Positions 54,526-63,660 of a stretch of DNA of 64,000 bases are shown here, piece by piece. Position 1 is the first letter of the stretch; every line of letters starts with the position of its first letter. This DNA is from SZUA-22 sp963751695 (GTDB taxonomy: Bacteria; Bacteroidota; Ignavibacteria; Ignavibacteriales; Melioribacteraceae). The stretch is from NCBI GenBank assembly GCA_963751695.1, contig CAVVVP010000003.1, positions 496,001 to 560,000 of the forward strand. Reading direction: 5' to 3'. Both the position numbers and the translations under genes were made by a program. The notes under the pieces are model-generated. The model saw only the letters and a list, made by a program, of their open reading frames with translations. It was not told the DNA's origin and searched no databases.

Positions 54526-55984
54526 TGTTTTTGTTCATTTGTTTTCTTGCCAAAAGCTCAAATGTTCTAATTCTGTCTTTGTAGAGATTGTGATTATTTG
54601 CCTTATTAATATCTAGTGCAGCATCGGAATTACCCTCCCATCTCCTGCATAAATAGATCGAATTATAAATTCTACCAATTTGATAATTTCTTGACAGTGC
54701 TAAACCCACAGCGTAATCCTCTCCATAACTTACATTCGGAATTTTCAACTTTCTTAAAAGTGGTGTGAAAAATGCTCTTGGAGCACCGAGACCATTTATT
54801 CTTAAAGCATTGTTCTTTCCATTTTCATCCGTCCATTCTTTATGATCAATTAATCCCGGAGGAATCTCGTTTAACTCAAAATCAGTAATTTTATAAGAAC
54901 CTATCACCATCGCACATTTCTCCTTCCTAAACTTATCAACAATTTGCTGTAATGTATTTTCGTCAGCATAAATATCGTCACTATCTAATTGTACAGCAAA
55001 TCGACCACAAAGCTTATCATGCACTGCCTCATTCCAACAACCACCAATTCCAAGATCTCTTCGTTCAGGGATCAAGTGGATTAACAATTCATTTTGCTTT
55101 GCAAGTTCAGCAAGTTTCTCCGAGGTACCATCATCAGAATAATTATCAACCACAATAAGGTTAAAAGCAAAATCACATTTTTGCTTGAAGACAGACTCGA
55201 CAGCATCCCCAATTGTATTCACTCTATTTTTTACTGGAATTACAACTGAAGCCTCATATTCGAATGGATCTTTATCCAGGTCAATTTCTATAAAGCTTGG
55301 TGAGAGAAAAGCACCAATATCTTTCAGGTGTTCAGTTGCTGCTTTTTCCATTTCGATTTGTACTTCACGGTTTTTAGGATCGACGTAGTCGAACAATTTA
55401 GTACCGGACTTCCTTAAGTCTGATTCAATAGAAGTATATAGATATTCTGGAATCCTAACAATTGGATTTTCTTGTGAAACTTTCAATCTAAGGTTATAGA
55501 ATCCAGCACTACTATATTCTGGCGATCGTTGTAATGCGGCTTGGATTGAATCTGTTCTATAAAACAGAAGATAACCAAAATTAAAATCGTCCCTTAAACT
55601 TCCCTCTTGATAATCAATTACAGGGTGTAATGTTCTTGAATCGCTTTTTATTTCGTAATAGTTTGAATAAACTAAACCAGCACCGGTGCTGTTAGCAACC
55701 TCAACAAATCTTTCGAGTGCAAATTGACCAAGTTCAAGAAGATCGTCCTGAGTTAATATTGCTGTGTAATCAGTATCAGAATTCTTTGATATTAATGCCA
55801 CAGTCTCAGATGAGAAAAAAGAATTTGAATAAATAATATCACAATTGTAAACTGGTTTTTGATCTTTATTGGTCGAAATTAAAACTACTTTTTTTACAAG
55901 ATCACATGATTTTAAATTTGCAATAGTTTTTGAAGTATGCTCAAATCCGTTATATGGAATAAATATCGTAATTCTCTGATTCAT
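54518..55984 (-). CDS. Glycosyltransferase family 2 protein with a second, degenerate N-terminal GT-A half
   Basis: 488 residues, cytoplasmic or peripheral. The C-terminal half (about 240-450) is a regular GT2 domain: ASVVIPVKNRVNTIGDAVES, VVDNYSDDGTSE, and the metal-binding DxD as LDSDD. The N-terminal half repeats the fold weakly (ITIFIPYNGFEHTSKTIANL, ILTQDDLLELG). GAGGA stands 4 bases before the ATG. Coupled to the DUF4922 gene; together they may form and use one nucleotide sugar. The acceptor is unknown. Confidence 0.85.
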   Translation of the reverse strand: MNQRITIFIPYNGFEHTSKTIANLKSCDLVKKVVLISTNKDQKPVYNCDIIYSNSFFSSETVALISKNSDTDYTAILTQDDLLELGQFALERFVEVANSTGAGLVYSNYYEIKSDSRTLHPVIDYQEGSLRDDFNFGYLLFYRTDSIQAALQRSPEYSSAGFYNLRLKVSQENPIVRIPEYLYTSIESDLRKSGTKLFDYVDPKNREVQIEMEKAATEHLKDIGAFLSPSFIEIDLDKDPFEYEASVVIPVKNRVNTIGDAVESVFKQKCDFAFNLIVVDNYSDDGTSEKLAELAKQNELLIHLIPERRDLGIGGCWNEAVHDKLCGRFAVQLDSDDIYADENTLQQIVDKFRKEKCAMVIGSYKITDFELNEIPPGLIDHKEWTDENGKNNALRINGLGAPRAFFTPLLRKLKIPNVSYGEDYAVGLALSRNYQIGRIYNSIYLCRRWEGNSDAALDINKANNHNLYKDRIRTFELLARKQMNKNNG

Positions 55985-56049
55985 TACATCCTCATTTTAA
56001 ATTTAATTTTAAATACTTAAGCTATAAAAAAGAAGGTAAATTATAAAAA

Positions 56050-58017
56050 CTAAAAACTAAAATTTAAACCTGCATAGAACTGTCTGCCGGGCTCTGGCAA
56101 GCCCCATTGGGTATAATAAAGTTTATCAAAAATGTTGTTTATGCGGCCAAAAATTTGCAATTGCTTTGAACTGTCGAATGGAATTGAGTATGTCAATCTA
56201 AAATTGAAGAGAAAATATGAAGGTAATTCTCGAAAATATTCATATCCTTGTTGGTAACCATATTCATCCTGAATTGTTGTTAGTTCCAATAATCCAGATA
56301 TGCGTTTCCATGGGGAGTAATTTAAATATAGGCTACTAATAAATTCCGGTTTATATTCTAGGGTATCAGTATAATCCTCTGTTTGAGCATTTTTTGCAAA
56401 TGAATTTAAATATGAAAATTGAAATCCGGCGCTTAATTTATTTGTAATGAAATAGTTTGATTGTAACTCAAAGCCAAATGTACGAATGCTTTCTTTATTA
56501 ACTCTCGTGAATTTGGTTTCATTATTTACAAACACAAGATCTCTTACAATTCCATCAGTCAAATAATTTAAGAATATATTGGTATAAATAGACCCTTCGG
56601 GAAAAAGAAACTGAAGACCTAGTTCACCATCGTAAGCAGTTTCTTCTTTAAGATCTGGATTAATAACAAATCTTCCAAGTCCATCTGAATATAATTCGCG
56701 AAGCGAAGGAAACCTAGACTTTTTACCCAAATTCAGCTGGAGCGAAAGGGTTTCATCTAACTGGTATTTTGTTGTTAAGTTCAATCCGAGGGAACTCATG
56801 TTTTTACCGTCATCAAAATTCCCAGTTTCGGGGAAACGGCTTCCATCATATCCTATTCCAAGAATAGCCGTAAAACGATTCGATAGAAATTCGTATTCAA
56901 TTCCTGTGCTGTAGACATATTGTGTGTAGAGCGTTTCTTCAAAATTTGTTGAAAGAAACTGTTCTTTATGGTTTGTATTGTAGCCACTGAATGATACCCT
57001 AATTATAGAGTTATTTCCAAGTAAAGTTGTAAAATTAAATCGTCCGTATAAAACCGCATCATTATTCTTTTCAATATCAGAAACAACAGAATATGTCTGA
57101 TCTGCAAAATCATCAATCTGCATTTTAAAATTATATACGTTGAGCACATAATCGATATATGTGTTTTTAAATGAATCAAAAGCATGATTCCCAAAAACAT
57201 TTACACCAACTTTTTCCCAAACTGGATATTGCCAGTACCTTGCATTCTTAACATGAATCTCTGGAGGGACCCCTTTATTTGAACTAAGATATTGAAATGA
57301 TGCTTGAATAGATGATGACATTTCATAGTTGTATCCAACCTTGGCAAACAGCCCATTTGTTTCCTGGTAGCTATTAATTCTTTGTTGGATCGGGTTCTCG
57401 TTGCTGCTGAGGCTATTAGGCAGAATATAAGCATCCCTATTGTAGTGAGACGCAGAAAAATAGAAAGAGAGTTTGTTAATCCTTTTACCAACGGAAAGAG
57501 AAAGTTTTCTTTGATTAAAATCACCAAATTGACCAGAAACATTACCTGATAAATTTGAACTTAGTTTGTTTTGAGACGTTCCAATAATTACACCTGCAAT
57601 TTGATTGGCCCCATAAGTAACAGAGGGAATTCCTTTTATTATCTGAAGTTCAGAGATTGAGCTAGTTGGTAGTAAGCTTAAATCAATTCTATTATCCCAT
57701 GGAATATTGACAAAGGCACCATCAAAGAAAAGTCCCAGTTGCCGCTCATTAGAACCGCGGATGTAAAACAAGCTTTCACCCCTGGAATTTGTCTGAGGTT
57801 TTAAGGAAGGCATAAAATAGCCGATTCCGAATACTGACCCTCCATCAAAAGTAGCTAAAAATTCTTGATCAAATTTTGTAATTGGTTTTGGCTCTATTGT
57901 TATTCCCGCCTGAATGGTGATTTCTGAAAGATCGTAGGTTTTTATAGTATCTTCTTGCTGAGCAACAATGCCGGAATACAATAGCAACAAGACAATAAGG
58001 ATAAATTTTATCTGCAT
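56050..58017 (-). CDS. TonB-dependent outer membrane receptor
   Basis: 655 residues with a signal peptide (about 1-19, ending IVAQ). A plug domain (about 40-150; FYIRGSNERQLGLFFDGAFV, LQIIKGIPSVTYGANQIAGVI) and a 22-strand-type barrel to the C-terminal Phe (FYAGLNFSF). The N-terminal DLSEITI may be the TonB box. There is no carboxypeptidase-like N-terminal domain and no SusD partner, so it is not a Sus-type glycan receptor; metal-siderophore or vitamin uptake is more likely but unproven. Divergent from the maltoporin-like gene. Confidence 0.93.
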   Translation of the reverse strand: MQIKFILIVLLLLYSGIVAQQEDTIKTYDLSEITIQAGITIEPKPITKFDQEFLATFDGGSVFGIGYFMPSLKPQTNSRGESLFYIRGSNERQLGLFFDGAFVNIPWDNRIDLSLLPTSSISELQIIKGIPSVTYGANQIAGVIIGTSQNKLSSNLSGNVSGQFGDFNQRKLSLSVGKRINKLSFYFSASHYNRDAYILPNSLSSNENPIQQRINSYQETNGLFAKVGYNYEMSSSIQASFQYLSSNKGVPPEIHVKNARYWQYPVWEKVGVNVFGNHAFDSFKNTYIDYVLNVYNFKMQIDDFADQTYSVVSDIEKNNDAVLYGRFNFTTLLGNNSIIRVSFSGYNTNHKEQFLSTNFEETLYTQYVYSTGIEYEFLSNRFTAILGIGYDGSRFPETGNFDDGKNMSSLGLNLTTKYQLDETLSLQLNLGKKSRFPSLRELYSDGLGRFVINPDLKEETAYDGELGLQFLFPEGSIYTNIFLNYLTDGIVRDLVFVNNETKFTRVNKESIRTFGFELQSNYFITNKLSAGFQFSYLNSFAKNAQTEDYTDTLEYKPEFISSLYLNYSPWKRISGLLELTTIQDEYGYQQGYEYFRELPSYFLFNFRLTYSIPFDSSKQLQIFGRINNIFDKLYYTQWGLPEPGRQFYAGLNFSF

Positions 58018-58063
58018 TTAAAAACTAGGCTAAAACTCAAAAAATTGATGCTGTAAATCTAAT

Positions 58064-58071
58064 CAAAGTTA
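58064..58071 (-). promoter_or_regulatory. Bacteroidetes-type -7 element for the TonB receptor gene
   Basis: TAACTTTG on - fits TAnnTTTG and gives a leader of about 40 bases before the ATG at 58017. The -33 element is not clear. Confidence 0.4.
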
Positions 58072-58146
58072 GTAAGAGTTGTAGTTGATGGTTTATTATT
58101 TCCTTAATCTTCATTATTTTCAACACTGAAATAAGGGAACATCAAA

Positions 58147-59472
58147 ATGAATCTTGCCAAATTGAATGAATACCAGAACTCATTCCTGACTTTTGCCCTA
58201 ATCTTTCTGTTTATCCTACCATTCGGAAAAATTAACTCACAGAATTCAGAAAATTTTGGATTTTATGGATACTTCAGATCTGGTTTTGGATTAGATTCAA
58301 AAGGGAAGGCTATGTCTCCCTTCAAAGCTCCAAACGCAGAATCAAAATATCGATTAGGAAACGAGGCAGAAACCTATCTCGAATCTATTTTTGCGTACTT
58401 CACTAAAACTGAATCTGGTGCTACATTCGATACAAGAATACTTTTAGCGATGGTTACACCCATGAATCAAACAAACGAATACTCTACCAGCATCTCTTTG
58501 CGAGAAGCATATGTAATAGCTCGAGGAGTTTGGAACGCATTCCCTAAAGCGGGATTTTGGGCTGGACAGAGATACTATGACAGGCATGATATTCACATTA
58601 GTGATTTCTTTTACAGAGACATGAGCGGATTTGGAGGTGGAATAGAAGATTTTAAGATCGGAGGTTTTAAAACTGCACTCGCATATTTGGGAGGCTCAAT
58701 TGACCAACTTTCACCTTCTGGAAGTGCATATGCTCAAGAAGATTTTATAATAAATAAATCATCTTTCGATTTAAGGATCTATGATATTCATACTTCTATA
58801 GGAGATTTTGGCTTAACAGGAACATTTTCTTTTCTAAATGGTGACTCAATTATTACTGAAGAAGGAAATGTAACACTTACTGATAGTGAGGGCTGGTCAG
58901 CAGGTATCTTTTATATCATTCCAATTTTATTTAGAGAAGAGAGCAGAAATAAATTCAACATCTTTTATGGAAATGGTGCAGCAGAGAATTACAGAAGCGT
59001 GATGACGCGACCGCTTGGCTGGGATTTACAACCTGGAAATATTTATAATCCCGACAAAATAAGAAGGTTGAGAATTATAAATGATCTAATGATAAACTTT
59101 ACAGATAAATTCTCATTCCAGAACTCCATTGTCTATCAATGGTTGGATAATGGTCTAAAAGCTCAAAGTAAATTTTCTTGGGTTTCTGTTGGAGTTCGCC
59201 CTATCTGGCATTTTAGTAATTACTTTTCTCTAGCTACCGAATTTGGTTGGGACTATACCAAACAAGATGGAGGAGATAGCGGCTCTTTATTGAAGCTAAC
59301 CATTGCACCCCAAATAACCCAAACGAACACAGCGATGAGTCGACCCGCTTTGAGACTTTTTATTACTTATGCGTTTTGGTCAGATGCATTTGTGGGGCAG
59401 GTATCTCCTTTTTCATATGGAGATAAAAATGAGGGATTAACAGTCGGAATTCAAGCCGAAACTTGGTGGTAG
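58147..59472 (+). CDS. lamB: Maltoporin-family (LamB-like) carbohydrate porin
   Basis: 441 residues with an N-terminal signal segment (about 12-32). The mature part opens GFYGYFRSGFG and has YRLGNEAETYLE, the LamB hallmark WAGQRYYDRHDIHISDFFYRD, and ends in VGIQAETWW, the typical terminal strand of maltoporins. These proteins form trimeric 18-stranded channels for maltodextrins or other oligosaccharides. No ABC sugar uptake genes are adjacent. Divergent from a TonB-dependent receptor. Confidence 0.88.
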   Translation: MNLAKLNEYQNSFLTFALIFLFILPFGKINSQNSENFGFYGYFRSGFGLDSKGKAMSPFKAPNAESKYRLGNEAETYLESIFAYFTKTESGATFDTRILLAMVTPMNQTNEYSTSISLREAYVIARGVWNAFPKAGFWAGQRYYDRHDIHISDFFYRDMSGFGGGIEDFKIGGFKTALAYLGGSIDQLSPSGSAYAQEDFIINKSSFDLRIYDIHTSIGDFGLTGTFSFLNGDSIITEEGNVTLTDSEGWSAGIFYIIPILFREESRNKFNIFYGNGAAENYRSVMTRPLGWDLQPGNIYNPDKIRRLRIINDLMINFTDKFSFQNSIVYQWLDNGLKAQSKFSWVSVGVRPIWHFSNYFSLATEFGWDYTKQDGGDSGSLLKLTIAPQITQTNTAMSRPALRLFITYAFWSDAFVGQVSPFSYGDKNEGLTVGIQAETWW

Positions 59473-59583
59473 AAATATTATCACATTTACATCTCAAGTA
59501 ATTCATTCGCTATAAGTTCTATTTGAATTCATTCTCTCTTTAGTTATTTTGCACCTTCTTTTAAATCAAATTGACAAATCAGA

Positions 59584-61278
59584 ATGAGAATAAGTAAAAC
59601 TTTTATTCCAACAATGAAAGAGATCCCAGCGGATGCTGTAATTCCAAGCCATATTCTGATGCTAAGAACAGGTATGATCAGAATGCTATCCGCAGGAATT
59701 TACTCTTTTCTTCCATTGGGTTATAAGATAATTAAAAAGATATCAGAAATAATAACTGAAGAAATGAACGCAATCGGGGGACAAGAATTCCACCTCCCTG
59801 CGCTTAATCCTCGTGAAATTTGGGAGGAGACAAACCGTGTTGAAGCTTTTGGCGATACTATGTTTCATCTTAAAAACCGTGATTATGTGCTTGCTCCAAC
59901 ACACGAAGAAATAATGACTTTCCATGCAAAAGGTGTTTTGAAATCTTACAAAGACCTACCACAGATTTGGTATCAGATTCAGACAAAGTTCAGAAACGAA
60001 CCAAGACCAAGAAGCGGAGTTATTCGAGGTCGTCAATTTTTAATGAAAGATGCTTACTCGTTTGACTCTAGTTGGGAGAACCTTGATAAGTCTTATGAAA
60101 AACATGACCAAGCATACCGTAACATTTTTGATAGATGTGGAATCGACTACTTTGTTGTCGGTGCTTCAAGTGGTGCGATGGGAGGCAGTAAGTCTGAAGA
60201 GTTTATGGTTAAGTCTGATGCTGGAGAAGATACTGTCGCATATTGTAAGAGCTGTGAATATGCCGCAAATGCTGAGGTTGCTCAATCAGTACTTTCATCA
60301 ATCAAGCGACATGATGAGAGCAAAGATATCTACGAAATTTCTACACCAGAAATACGAAGCATTGATGAACTTTGTGAATTTCTTAAAATAGATGAAAGAG
60401 AAACCGCTAAATCAAGAGTATACATTTATAATGAAGAGCCTGTGCTGATCCTCATGTCTGGAAATGACGAGGTAAATGAAACCAAGCTTGAAGCGGCGCT
60501 TGGAGGAGAAGTTCGGCCAGCACATCCTGAAGAATTAATTGAGATTACTGGAGCGGAAGCTGGTTCAATTGGTCCAGTTGGATTTAACCAAAGAATAATT
60601 GTTGATAACAGATTAAAGCACGGAAACAATCTTTATAGTGGTGCTAATAAAACTGATTTCCATATCGGAGGAATTGATTTAGATCGGGATGTCCCAAATC
60701 TTGAATACTATGATCTTCGTCAAGTTGAAACTGGTGAAGAGTGTGTAAAGTGCGGAGAGAACTTGAAAGTATTCAAAGCAATTGAACTTGGACATATTTT
60801 CAAGTTGGGTACAAAATATTCTGAAGCTCTGGGGGCAAACTTTCTAAACGAGCATGGCCAAGCAAATCCAATAATTATGGGGAGTTATGGAATTGGAGTT
60901 GAGCGGGTTCTCGCATGTTATATTGAACAGAATCACGATGACAAAGGCATTCTCTGGAAGGGACCGCTGAAACCATTTGATATTCAACTAATTGGTTTGA
61001 ACATGAAAAAAGAAATCGTAGAAAGCGAAAGCAACGCAATCTATGAAAAGCTTTTAAAAGAAGGCTATGATGTTCTTTTCGACGATAGGAAAGATGCCCA
61101 AGCTGGATTCAAATTCAATGATGCTGAACTTATAGGAATTCCAATACAAGTTGTAATTGGTGAGAAGAATATTAAAGATGGATTAGTAGAAGTTAAAATG
61201 AGAGGTTCTGACGAGAAGATTCTACTTGATAAAGAGAGTCTTTCCGAAAAAATAAAAGAACTGATAGATGCAAATTAA
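59584..61278 (+). CDS. proS: Proline--tRNA ligase
   Basis: 564 residues, the bacterial-type length with the inserted editing domain (about 225-385, ending around TDFHIGGIDLDRDVPNLE). Class II motifs: motif 1 in RTGMIRMLSAGIYSFLPLG, motif 2 FRNEPRPRSGVIRGRQFLMKD split by residues, and motif 3 GIGVERVLACYIE. C-terminal anticodon-binding domain from about 465 (FDIQLIGLNM, DDRKDAQAGFKFNDAELIGIP). First gene of a housekeeping stretch with rsmI 12 bases later. Confidence 0.96.
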   Translation: MRISKTFIPTMKEIPADAVIPSHILMLRTGMIRMLSAGIYSFLPLGYKIIKKISEIITEEMNAIGGQEFHLPALNPREIWEETNRVEAFGDTMFHLKNRDYVLAPTHEEIMTFHAKGVLKSYKDLPQIWYQIQTKFRNEPRPRSGVIRGRQFLMKDAYSFDSSWENLDKSYEKHDQAYRNIFDRCGIDYFVVGASSGAMGGSKSEEFMVKSDAGEDTVAYCKSCEYAANAEVAQSVLSSIKRHDESKDIYEISTPEIRSIDELCEFLKIDERETAKSRVYIYNEEPVLILMSGNDEVNETKLEAALGGEVRPAHPEELIEITGAEAGSIGPVGFNQRIIVDNRLKHGNNLYSGANKTDFHIGGIDLDRDVPNLEYYDLRQVETGEECVKCGENLKVFKAIELGHIFKLGTKYSEALGANFLNEHGQANPIIMGSYGIGVERVLACYIEQNHDDKGILWKGPLKPFDIQLIGLNMKKEIVESESNAIYEKLLKEGYDVLFDDRKDAQAGFKFNDAELIGIPIQVVIGEKNIKDGLVEVKMRGSDEKILLDKESLSEKIKELIDAN

Positions 61279-61290
61279 GTTAGTGTCTAT

Positions 61291-61998
61291 ATGAAGTCAA
61301 AGCTTTACATAGTTTCTACACCTATCGGAAATTATGAAGACATAACACTTCGAGCACTAAATATACTTCGACAAGTTGATTTTATTGTTTGCGAAGAATT
61401 TAAACCTGCAAGGAGACTCCTATCGCAGTATGATATTCAAAAAGAATTAATCTCTCTAAACGAACACAATGAAAAGGAATCAACTTCTGAGATCATAACC
61501 AAAATACTTAAAGGACAATCCACTGCCTTGATATCAGATGCTGGAACTCCACTTTTTTCAGATCCAGGGTCATTTTTAATAGACCAATGTATTTTAAGAA
61601 AAATTAAAATTATTCCTGTTCCTGGTGCAAATTCTCTGCTTTCTGCTCTAGTTGGTTCAGGATTGAAATTTGAAAAGTTTTATTATTTTGGATGGCTCTC
61701 ACCCAAAAGGGAGGTTCGTCAATTTCAGCTAAAAAAATTGAGGTCAACTAGAGAGATCCTTATTCTTTTGGAAACGCCTTATAGACTAGCAGTTCTACTT
61801 AGAGACGTAGAGTTAGTATTTGGAAAAAACCAAAAAATAGTGGTAGCTTATAAGCTTACACAATCAGATGAAAAATATTTCAGAGGTAAAGTTTCGGATG
61901 TTTTATCACAAGTATTAGAACCCAAGCTTAAAGGAGAGTTTGTTTTATTAATTGATAATCAGATGAGCAAAATAGATAGAAAAAAAAGAATCACTTGA
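61291..61998 (+). CDS. rsmI: 16S rRNA 2'-O-ribose C1402 methyltransferase
   Basis: 235 residues. Tetrapyrrole-methylase-fold motifs of RsmI: LYIVSTPIGNYEDITLRAL, ALISDAGTPLFSDPG, IPVPGANSLLSAL, and GWLSPK. One residue change from the usual CEDTR: it reads CEEFKPARRLLSQY, so the subfamily assignment to a close RsmI-like group is possible. At 235 residues it is shorter than most RsmI (about 270-290), lacking the C-terminal extension. Confidence 0.88.
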   Translation: MKSKLYIVSTPIGNYEDITLRALNILRQVDFIVCEEFKPARRLLSQYDIQKELISLNEHNEKESTSEIITKILKGQSTALISDAGTPLFSDPGSFLIDQCILRKIKIIPVPGANSLLSALVGSGLKFEKFYYFGWLSPKREVRQFQLKKLRSTREILILLETPYRLAVLLRDVELVFGKNQKIVVAYKLTQSDEKYFRGKVSDVLSQVLEPKLKGEFVLLIDNQMSKIDRKKRIT

Positions 61999-62061
61999 TA
62001 AAGCCTACAAAATTTCATTACATTAAGCAATCGAAGAAATTGATTATACATTGAGGTAGAT

Positions 62062-62604
62062 ATGTTAAAAGTATTAGATGTTGATTTGACTCCAAATCCA
62101 CAGGCATTAAAATTTATATTAAATGAAAAACTTCTTCAGCGAGAAACGCGAAGCTTTAATAACTCAAAAGAGGCTGAAAATGACCCGCTTGCTAAAGCGA
62201 TTTTTGAAATAGAAGGTGTCGTCTCTGTTTTTTATATGGATAGATTTGTAACGATTGAAAAAGATTCTAAAGCAAACTGGGGAAAAATTCAAAAACCATT
62301 CGCGCAATTGATTAAGAACTTTGATGTATCCTTAATTCCAAAAGAATCAGAGTATAGAGTATCTCAAGAAGAGCCTACTGCAAAATTAAAGCAGATTAAT
62401 GATATAATAGATATTAGAGTAAAACCAGCATTAGCTGGGGATGGAGGCGGATTGGAGATTCTCGGTTTGGATAAAAACACACTTACAATTCGCTATCAAG
62501 GAGCATGTGGAACTTGTCCAAGTGCAGTTAGAGGAACCTTAGTAGCAATTGAAAATTTGTTGAAACGAGAAGTTGATCCAAATATAGAGGTGATTTCAGG
62601 ATAA
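62062..62604 (+). CDS. NifU-type iron-sulfur scaffold/carrier protein (Nfu)
   Basis: 180 residues. N-terminal Nfu_N domain (LTPNPQALKFILNEKLL, about 8-90) and C-terminal NifU domain (about 105-178; RVKPALAGDGGGLEILG, then the cluster-binding Cys149-x2-Cys152 in GACGTCPSA). It carries 4Fe-4S clusters to apo-proteins; the radical SAM proteins in this window (RimO, the DUF4070-type protein) are the kind of clients. GAGGT precedes the start. Confidence 0.93.
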   Translation: MLKVLDVDLTPNPQALKFILNEKLLQRETRSFNNSKEAENDPLAKAIFEIEGVVSVFYMDRFVTIEKDSKANWGKIQKPFAQLIKNFDVSLIPKESEYRVSQEEPTAKLKQINDIIDIRVKPALAGDGGGLEILGLDKNTLTIRYQGACGTCPSAVRGTLVAIENLLKREVDPNIEVISG

Positions 62605-62606
62605 AG

Positions 62607-62634
62607 AATAAAAGCGGAAATTTCCGCTTTTATT
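62607..62634. terminator. Bidirectional hairpin terminator after the Nfu gene
   Basis: A perfect palindrome of 14-bp arms centred at 62620/62621 (core AAAAGCGGAAATTTCCGCTT) with Ts on the + side and As/Ts on the other. It overlaps the stop codon of the 54-residue gene on -. Confidence 0.75.
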
Positions 62635-62794
62635 TTAAAGTATTAACTTGACTTACGTCGTCTAGCTTTACATACCTTTCATTAAACTTATAACTTCCTG
62701 ATTCAGTTTTAACTGTTTTTACATATTTAACTGTTATCTGGGCAGCCTTAGCTTTTCCCTTTGCTTTATCTGCAAATGTTTGTTTCTTAGCCAT
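62630..62794 (-). CDS. Small basic protein of unknown function (54 aa)
   Basis: ATG at 62794 with AGGA 5 bases upstream; the frame stops at TAA 62632-62630, inside the shared terminator hairpin. The product opens MAKKQTFADKAKGKAKAAQI and continues VKYVKTVKTESGSYKFNERY, ending DDVSQVNTLK. It is very basic at the N-terminus, suggesting nucleic-acid or ribosome contact. Without a search I cannot name a family. It fills most of the otherwise gene-free 62605-62963 stretch. Confidence 0.75.
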   Translation of the reverse strand: MAKKQTFADKAKGKAKAAQITVKYVKTVKTESGSYKFNERYVKLDDVSQVNTLK

Positions 62795-62894
62795 AATTTC
62801 CTCACGTATTAAATTTGAGCCTACTAATATAGAAAAAATCTGGATATATTTAAAGAAGTGTAATAAATAGTCTCTAAAGTGTTTTATTATAAGA

Positions 62895-62928
62895 TTTGAT
62901 CATTTTATCAATTAATGTCCTAACTTTG
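62895..62928 (+). promoter_or_regulatory. Bacteroidetes-type promoter (TTTG-N22-TAACTTTG)
   Basis: TTTG at 62895-62898 and TAACTTTG at 62921-62928 match the -33/-7 pair used by the Bacteroidetes primary sigma factor, with a 22-base spacer at the long end of the usual range. It gives a leader of about 29 bases for the barrel gene at 62964. Confidence 0.5.
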
Positions 62929-62963
62929 TAGCAAATCTAAAACTCAAATTGTTCGAGAAAAAT

Positions 62964-63647
62964 ATGAAGAGAATCATTTTCGCTATATTCCTTTTGTCAT
63001 TGATAATCTCTAGTTACTCAGCAGCACAGAGAACAACAAAAGGACTTGATATAAAAATAGGCATTCAACCGCCTGTATTTAATTTTAATGACCTTTATAA
63101 TACTGGATTTGGTTTTTACTTTGGAGGCTTATTTCCATTTAAAGATGATCTTCAATTTACACTATATACTGGTTATTTAAGCTGGGGGTTTGACAATGAA
63201 GCGTTCAATCGAAGATATACCAATCAGTATTATACCAGCTTCGATCTTGAAGCCCCAATAAGTCTAATTCCTCTTACATTAGGCATAAAGTATTATGCAT
63301 CAAATACAAAAGTTCGTCCATACTTAACTGCAGATTTCGGGTTTTTCTATTACTGGCAAAACGCGACGGGATCTTATTATTGGAAAAATCCAGCAAATGG
63401 ACAAGAATCTCTTTATACGCTCTCAAACCAAAATGAATCTGGTATAAGAACAATGCTTGGTCTTGGAGCTGGTATGACGATGCCGATATCAAAGATCATT
63501 GATTTTGATCTGCAGGCTAAGTTTAATGCTCTCTACAATGCTCAGGCAATAAATGGGACAAATAACAGCGGCCAGATCTCAGGTTCTTCTTCAACACTGT
63601 ATTACTTGTCGTTTATGGCAGGTATAAACTATTATTTCTCTGAATAG
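62964..63647 (+). CDS. Outer membrane beta-barrel protein
   Basis: 227 residues from the ATG at 62964 (an in-frame TTG 15 bases earlier would only lengthen the signal peptide). Signal peptide about 1-22 ending SAAQ. The mature part has alternating strands, tyrosine- and glycine-rich, and ends in the aromatic GINYYFSE typical of outer membrane barrels. The motif YNTGFGFYFGG near the N-terminus and the later EAPISLIPLTLGIKYY recur in the next gene, so the two are tandem paralogues. Function unknown. Confidence 0.8.
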   Translation: MKRIIFAIFLLSLIISSYSAAQRTTKGLDIKIGIQPPVFNFNDLYNTGFGFYFGGLFPFKDDLQFTLYTGYLSWGFDNEAFNRRYTNQYYTSFDLEAPISLIPLTLGIKYYASNTKVRPYLTADFGFFYYWQNATGSYYWKNPANGQESLYTLSNQNESGIRTMLGLGAGMTMPISKIIDFDLQAKFNALYNAQAINGTNNSGQISGSSSTLYYLSFMAGINYYFSE

Positions 63648-63660
63648 GTTAAGGCACAAA

